11,601 nt of DNA. It comes from Rodentolepis nana. Its lineage: Eukaryota > Platyhelminthes > Cestoda > Cyclophyllidea > Hymenolepididae. The position numbers and the translations under genes were made by a program. Each line of letters opens with the position of its first letter. Position 1 is the first letter of the stretch. The notes beneath the pieces are model-generated. The model did no database searches, was not told the DNA's origin, and saw only the letters and a list, made by a program, of their open reading frames with translations. Shown here piece after piece: positions 9,201-11,601 of the stretch. The stretch is taken from assembly GCA_900617975.1 (NCBI GenBank), contig UZAE01001770.1, positions 1 to 11,601 on the forward strand, in the 5' to 3' direction.

Positions 9201-9242
9201 CATAAACCTGAGAAACTCCTTCAAATGCATGTAGAGCTTTAA
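6227..9242 (+). CDS. PRKCSH: Glucosidase II subunit beta (protein kinase C substrate 80K-H homologue), 9 exons, 402 aa
   Basis: Regulatory subunit of ER glucosidase II, which trims the inner alpha-1,3-linked glucoses from N-glycans. It retains the catalytic alpha subunit in the ER lumen and recognises glycan mannose. Exons are 6227-6317, 6351-6563, 6600-6657, 6694-6784, 6865-7029, 7107-7200, 7294-7303, 8692-9037 and 9102-9242. All junctions are GT-AG and in frame. Residues 1-20 form a hydrophobic signal peptide (cleavage probably after IQG). Residues 43-120 carry ten cysteines in two LDLa-like modules with CDCLDGSDE and CDCCDGSDE, matching the human spacing. Residues 121-195 are a charged Glu/Lys/Arg-rich coiled coil. 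Residues 258-388 form the MRH lectin domain with six cysteines (276, 289, 347, 361, 376, 388). Arg353, Glu372 and Tyr378 match sugar-binding positions, but the expected Gln before Cys276 is Gly275. The protein ends in HVEL, an HDEL-type retrieval signal. It is shorter than the human protein (528 aa) because the EF-hand, acidic and second coiled-coil regions are missing. Confidence 0.93.
7221..7238. repeat. Perfect 18-bp TA palindrome in intron 6
   Basis: ATGTATATATATATACAT is a perfect palindrome built on a short TA dinucleotide run. It lies within intron 6 of the glucosidase II beta gene, between exon 6 and the 10-nt exon 7. It is most simply a microsatellite. Confidence 0.7.
7304..8691 (+). 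other. Large intron 7 of the glucosidase II beta gene
   Basis: At 1388 nt this intron is far longer than the other seven (33-93 nt). The donor is AG|GTAAGC after the 10-nt exon, and the acceptor is CCTTATTTAG before exon 8. It is T-rich on the coding strand and holds repeat copy 3 at its 3' end. An open frame of 97 codons (7575-7868) is hydrophobic and unrecognised; it is most likely chance in T-rich intron sequence. I searched by eye for exons that would supply the missing EF-hand or second coiled-coil region and found none. An intervening exon whose length is a multiple of three cannot be excluded. Confidence 0.75.
8385..8675 (+). repeat. Dispersed repeat, copy 3 (plus orientation, inside intron 7)
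   Basis: It shares CATACGACAAAAAAGTC, the pyrimidine tract ACCTTTTTCTCTACCTTTGTG, GTGAAGCCCGAAGTCAGCT and the hairpin TGATATCTATCA (8621-8632) with the other copies. It ends in GCCATTTGAAATAAATAAAT and an (AAAT)n tail at about 8648-8666, a simple-repeat tail typical of non-LTR retroelements and SINEs. It lacks the extra 5' segment (GACTTACCTCC) seen in copies 1 and 2, so it may be 5'-truncated. It sits less than 20 nt from the exon 8 acceptor of the host gene and in the same orientation as that gene. Confidence 0.85.
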
Positions 9243-9321
9243 ACTACGCCAATGGATTCTGTCATTTTGGAGTTTCAATGGTTCCTCCCTTTTATATTTT
9301 GCTTTGTATTCGCCTGTTGTT

Positions 9322-9327
9322 AATAAA
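9322..9327 (+). terminator. Poly(A) signal AATAAA of the glucosidase II beta gene
   Basis: AATAAA follows the TAA stop (9240-9242) by about 80 nt, in the context TTAATAAAGTC. This gives a short 3' UTR of ordinary length and supports the chosen gene end. Confidence 0.75.
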
Positions 9328-9359
9328 GTCTTACATGTCACCTTTATTTACCCTTACCT

Positions 9360-9990
9360 GGAACAATGTCGTGAGCTGTATTCAATCAGCTGTATATCTT
9401 GAACTGCTTGACAATTCATTTAATCATTTCTAGCTGTCAACGCAGGTCCTTGAACAACTTCAGTTGTCATTGCTGGTTGACGTGGTGACAACACTTGGTG
9501 CCTCATAGATATATCACTTTTTGCTCACTCTTTGTGCATCAGAATACCCTAAGGGAATATGAAAGAGTCTTGGGGTGGGGTGAAGGTGGGTTTTCCTCAA
9601 TTGCTCCACTAACTCTTCATTTCATTGATCAACTTATGTTGGAAGTATCTGCAGCTTTTTGAGCGGCTTGTAGGACACGTCATCGCAGCCTGCACGCCAG
9701 GATTGGGAGGTGCGATCGTACAAACAGTGACCAATCATTAACCTCTGTTTGTTTAACCTAATCCGCCATCCTGATCATGATTAAGCTTCCTGTGTGTACA
9801 CTTTATCCGCGATATACTCACTGAATAAACGTGCTCCGTGCTACACGTCTGTTTCCTTTATAGCTGGGCTATAGCTTAGCTGGTTCTGGGAGTCTAGCTA
9901 GATGTAGGAGAATCTGCCACAGAGATTTCTGAGTTAGTCAGGCTTTACTAAGGTAGCAATCCGCTACAGGCTGGTACAAATTTTTGATTT
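9360..9990. other. Less AT-rich intergenic block with several small inverted repeats
   Basis: This block contrasts with its AT-rich surroundings. GTTGTCA at 9463-9469 and TGACAAC at 9486-9492 form a perfect 7-bp inverted repeat. Just before it lies ACAACT/AGTTGT with a two-base loop. AGCTGTAT is directly repeated near 9377 and 9390. A CACTGAATAAACGTGC segment lies near 9818. TAGCTTAGCTGG at 9872-9883 resembles a tRNA D arm, with a loose B-box-like GGTAGCAATCC at 9952-9962. No long open frame is present. It may be an old transposable element, possibly a solo LTR or a SINE, but no family is recognised. Confidence 0.3.
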
Positions 9991-11111
9991 CTCTATCTGA
10001 CTGTTGAATTCATGAGATAATGATTACGTTGTTAAAAGAATAATGTTTTTGAAGAAAATACATGTAGTTTTAACGAGAGTTCAAAAGTGAGATTTCAAAT
10101 TTCTTCCTACTCAATGTACCTAAAATACTTCTCGACCGCATCTCTTAGAACTTGTTAAAGCTTACTTTTGAATTAGCGCATGAACTGTCCCCAACCGTTT
10201 ATATGGTAGAGCGTAAAGTGCAAATTAAATTTAAATCGGCCAAATAATCGATTGCTCAACATGCTACTATCAAAAAATCAGTAAGATAGCTTGAAAGTTG
10301 CCTATAAAATTAACCTCTTTCATCTCGCGAGAATGCGATGTTTAACAAGCCAAAATTAAGTTAGAGTAAAATAGGAATCTGAATACTTTTAAAATTAAGC
10401 GGTTGATTGAAAACATGAGAATTCGATACATTGCCTTGAAGAAGTAAGGTGAAATTCATATTTATTTCTTCACGATACAATGGAGCTTAAATCGAATCAC
10501 ATTCGCTGTCGATGCAACGCTGGAACAGTTCCTTTTGAGATCGAATCCTGCAGTGCGCATTTCGAGTGATCAATATCATCGGCAGTGATGTAACCCAAGC
10601 AAATCTCTCCCCAGTTACTTCAATCTCCACCATTAATTTAAGGAATCACTTGACAAAGAAGACATCTTGTGAGTTCAATCTTAACAACCATAGCAGGCAC
10701 ATTTAACTGCACGTTCACTGTCGAAGTTCCTTATGACTTGGCTGTTGTCTTTCTGGAATAGAAATGAATTCGAATAATTAAAGGATAATCTCACTCTCCT
10801 AATCGACTTTATCGAGTATATTAAACTTTGCGAAATAGGGAAAAATTGGAAGATATTAGTTAACCAATCTGGCTAATTTAATTTGACCCATAACTGATTT
10901 GTCTAAACTGAATCGAAAACTGTTTAATGTTCATTTTTTTGCGAATTACAAAAATTTAGTTACCGAAAACACCGTTTTCTAGAGGTAAATTTATTTGATA
11001 TTACCTGCGAGAATTCGATGCATTTAACAAGTCTGTTATAGCTCATAGTTGTCATGAGAAAATTATTGCTTTTTTCCTCCGCGATTTCAAACCCGCGTCA
11101 TCTCATTAAAC
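9991..11111. other. AT-rich intergenic region
   Basis: Apart from the minus-strand EF-hand-like fragments noted separately (10497-11055), I see no gene, tRNA or clear repeat here. Base composition returns to the AT-rich background after about 9990. Confidence 0.45.
10497..11055 (-). pseudogene. Possible remnant of a spliced EF-hand-like gene
   Basis: On the minus strand, 11055-11005 encodes a Met-initiated 17-codon segment ending at a good donor (CAG|GTAATA). A good pyrimidine-rich acceptor (TTTCTATTCCAG) opens a segment from 10752 that reads KDNSQVIRNFDSE and then stops at 10683-10681. Downstream at 10606-10497, another frame reads GYITADDIDHS before a stop. VIRNFD plus GYITADDI looks like the helix and second half of an EF-hand loop. 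Joining them through a GT-AG pair (donor at 10718, acceptor ending 10607) gives a 12-position loop, DKICLGYITADD, lacking acidic residues at positions 3 and 5. That acceptor has no pyrimidine tract, so a decayed gene, a short two-exon 40-residue ORF, or chance are all possible. VIRNF plus CAC also loosely resembles a TGF-beta C terminus. Confidence 0.2.
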
Positions 11112-11400
11112 TGCATACTCATACGCCAAAAAAGTCAATGAGCTAGCAGTTGACGTCGAATTGACATCACCTCATCGTATATCATATTCGACCACTTCCC
11201 GGTACTCATCTTACCTTTATTCTATCTTTGTGTATGCCCGTCTCTTTCACATCTTCGAATCACTCTTTTGCCACCTCCCCCCCCCCGCCCTCTAAAATAT
11301 TTTTGCATCTTTGTTGTTCCTCTCCTATGCGAAACTCGATGTTAATTAAAGAGCTGATGATAACTATCACAAAGCCAGTCATTTAAAATAAACAAATTTC
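11112..11400 (+). repeat. Dispersed repeat, copy 4 (plus orientation, most diverged)
   Basis: It shares GCATACTCATACGCCAAAAAAGTC, GCAGTTGACGTC, CATATTCGACCACTTCC, the pyrimidine tract with TTACCTTTATTCTATC, and the hairpin TGATAACTATCA (11358-11369) with the other copies. GAAGCCCGAAGTCA has decayed to GAAACTCGATGTTA. It contains a run of ten C residues at 11277-11286 where other copies have shorter C tracts. It ends in CATTTAAAATAAACAAAT. Confidence 0.8.
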
Positions 11401-11601
11401 AGTACACAGCAGGGGCATCAAATTTTTGTCAATAAGTCCCAAATCATGATATTAACTTCCAATCACGCTCCCAAGGCTATGTTAAGCGAGTAATATCTAA
11501 ATTTTATGAATGTTAAGAATTCAATGTCATCTATATTGTGACACGCTTTTGAAATTTAGCACATTTAATAGAAAAGGCCGCCGTGGAAGTAATCGGGTTA
11601 T
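11401..11601. other. Terminal AT-rich sequence, nothing recognised
   Basis: The last 200 bp contain no supported gene or repeat that I can recognise. The window may cut through sequence whose features lie further right. Confidence 0.4.

Noticed and set aside
9135..9341. 68-codon minus-strand frame
   Set aside because: It is antisense to exon 9 and the 3' UTR of the glucosidase II beta gene, where the plus strand clearly codes for the conserved MRH end.
10681..10752. Possible TGF-beta family C terminus (VIRNF followed by CAC)
   Set aside because: The spacing from Asn to the Cys-X-Cys pair matches, but no upstream exon with the cystine-knot cysteines was seen in the window, and the sequence has an extra Tyr-Gly-Cys end. 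The EF-hand reading is at least as good.

Overview
The window looks like AT-rich invertebrate nuclear DNA and most resembles a flatworm (trematode or cestode). It holds two intron-containing, convincingly functional eukaryotic genes. Most of their introns are under 100 nt, several are only 33-36 nt, and the introns nearest each start are among the shortest. That 5'-small intron pattern is known from schistosome gene models. No bacterial operons, rRNA, CRISPR array or viral genes are visible. The phylum is an inference from gene structure, not a proven assignment.

Left part (1-3040): largely non-genic. It carries two convergent copies of a dispersed repeat of about 300 bp (463-775 on +, 1017-1340 on -). 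A short tRNA-like segment lies near 262-330.

Middle-left (3043-4063, minus strand): a five-exon gene for a divergent calmodulin-like protein of 157 residues. It has four complete EF-hand loops. The first coding exon is 27 nt and the last is 38 nt. A poly(A) signal follows at 3048-3043.

Middle (4064-6226): about 2.2 kb between two divergently transcribed genes. It holds only weak small-ORF candidates.

Middle-right (6227-9327, plus strand): a nine-exon gene for the beta (regulatory) subunit of ER glucosidase II, 402 residues. It has a signal peptide, the paired cysteine-rich LDLa-like modules, a charged coiled coil, a C-terminal MRH lectin domain and an HDEL-like tail (HVEL). It includes a 10-nt microexon and a 1.39-kb intron carrying a third repeat copy right up against the next splice acceptor. 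The protein lacks the EF-hand/acidic region of the human subunit, and the glutamine that usually helps bind mannose is a glycine.

Right part (9328-11601): intergenic. It contains a less AT-rich block rich in small inverted repeats (9360-9990), possible remnants of an EF-hand-like gene on the minus strand (about 10497-11055), and a fourth repeat copy (11112-11400).

The two genes are not obviously a functional unit. One acts in calcium signalling, the other in N-glycan trimming and glycoprotein quality control in the ER. No wholly new system is evident. The best leads are the dispersed repeat with its conserved 3' hairpin, the reduced glucosidase II beta with an altered lectin site, and the possible eroded EF-hand gene.
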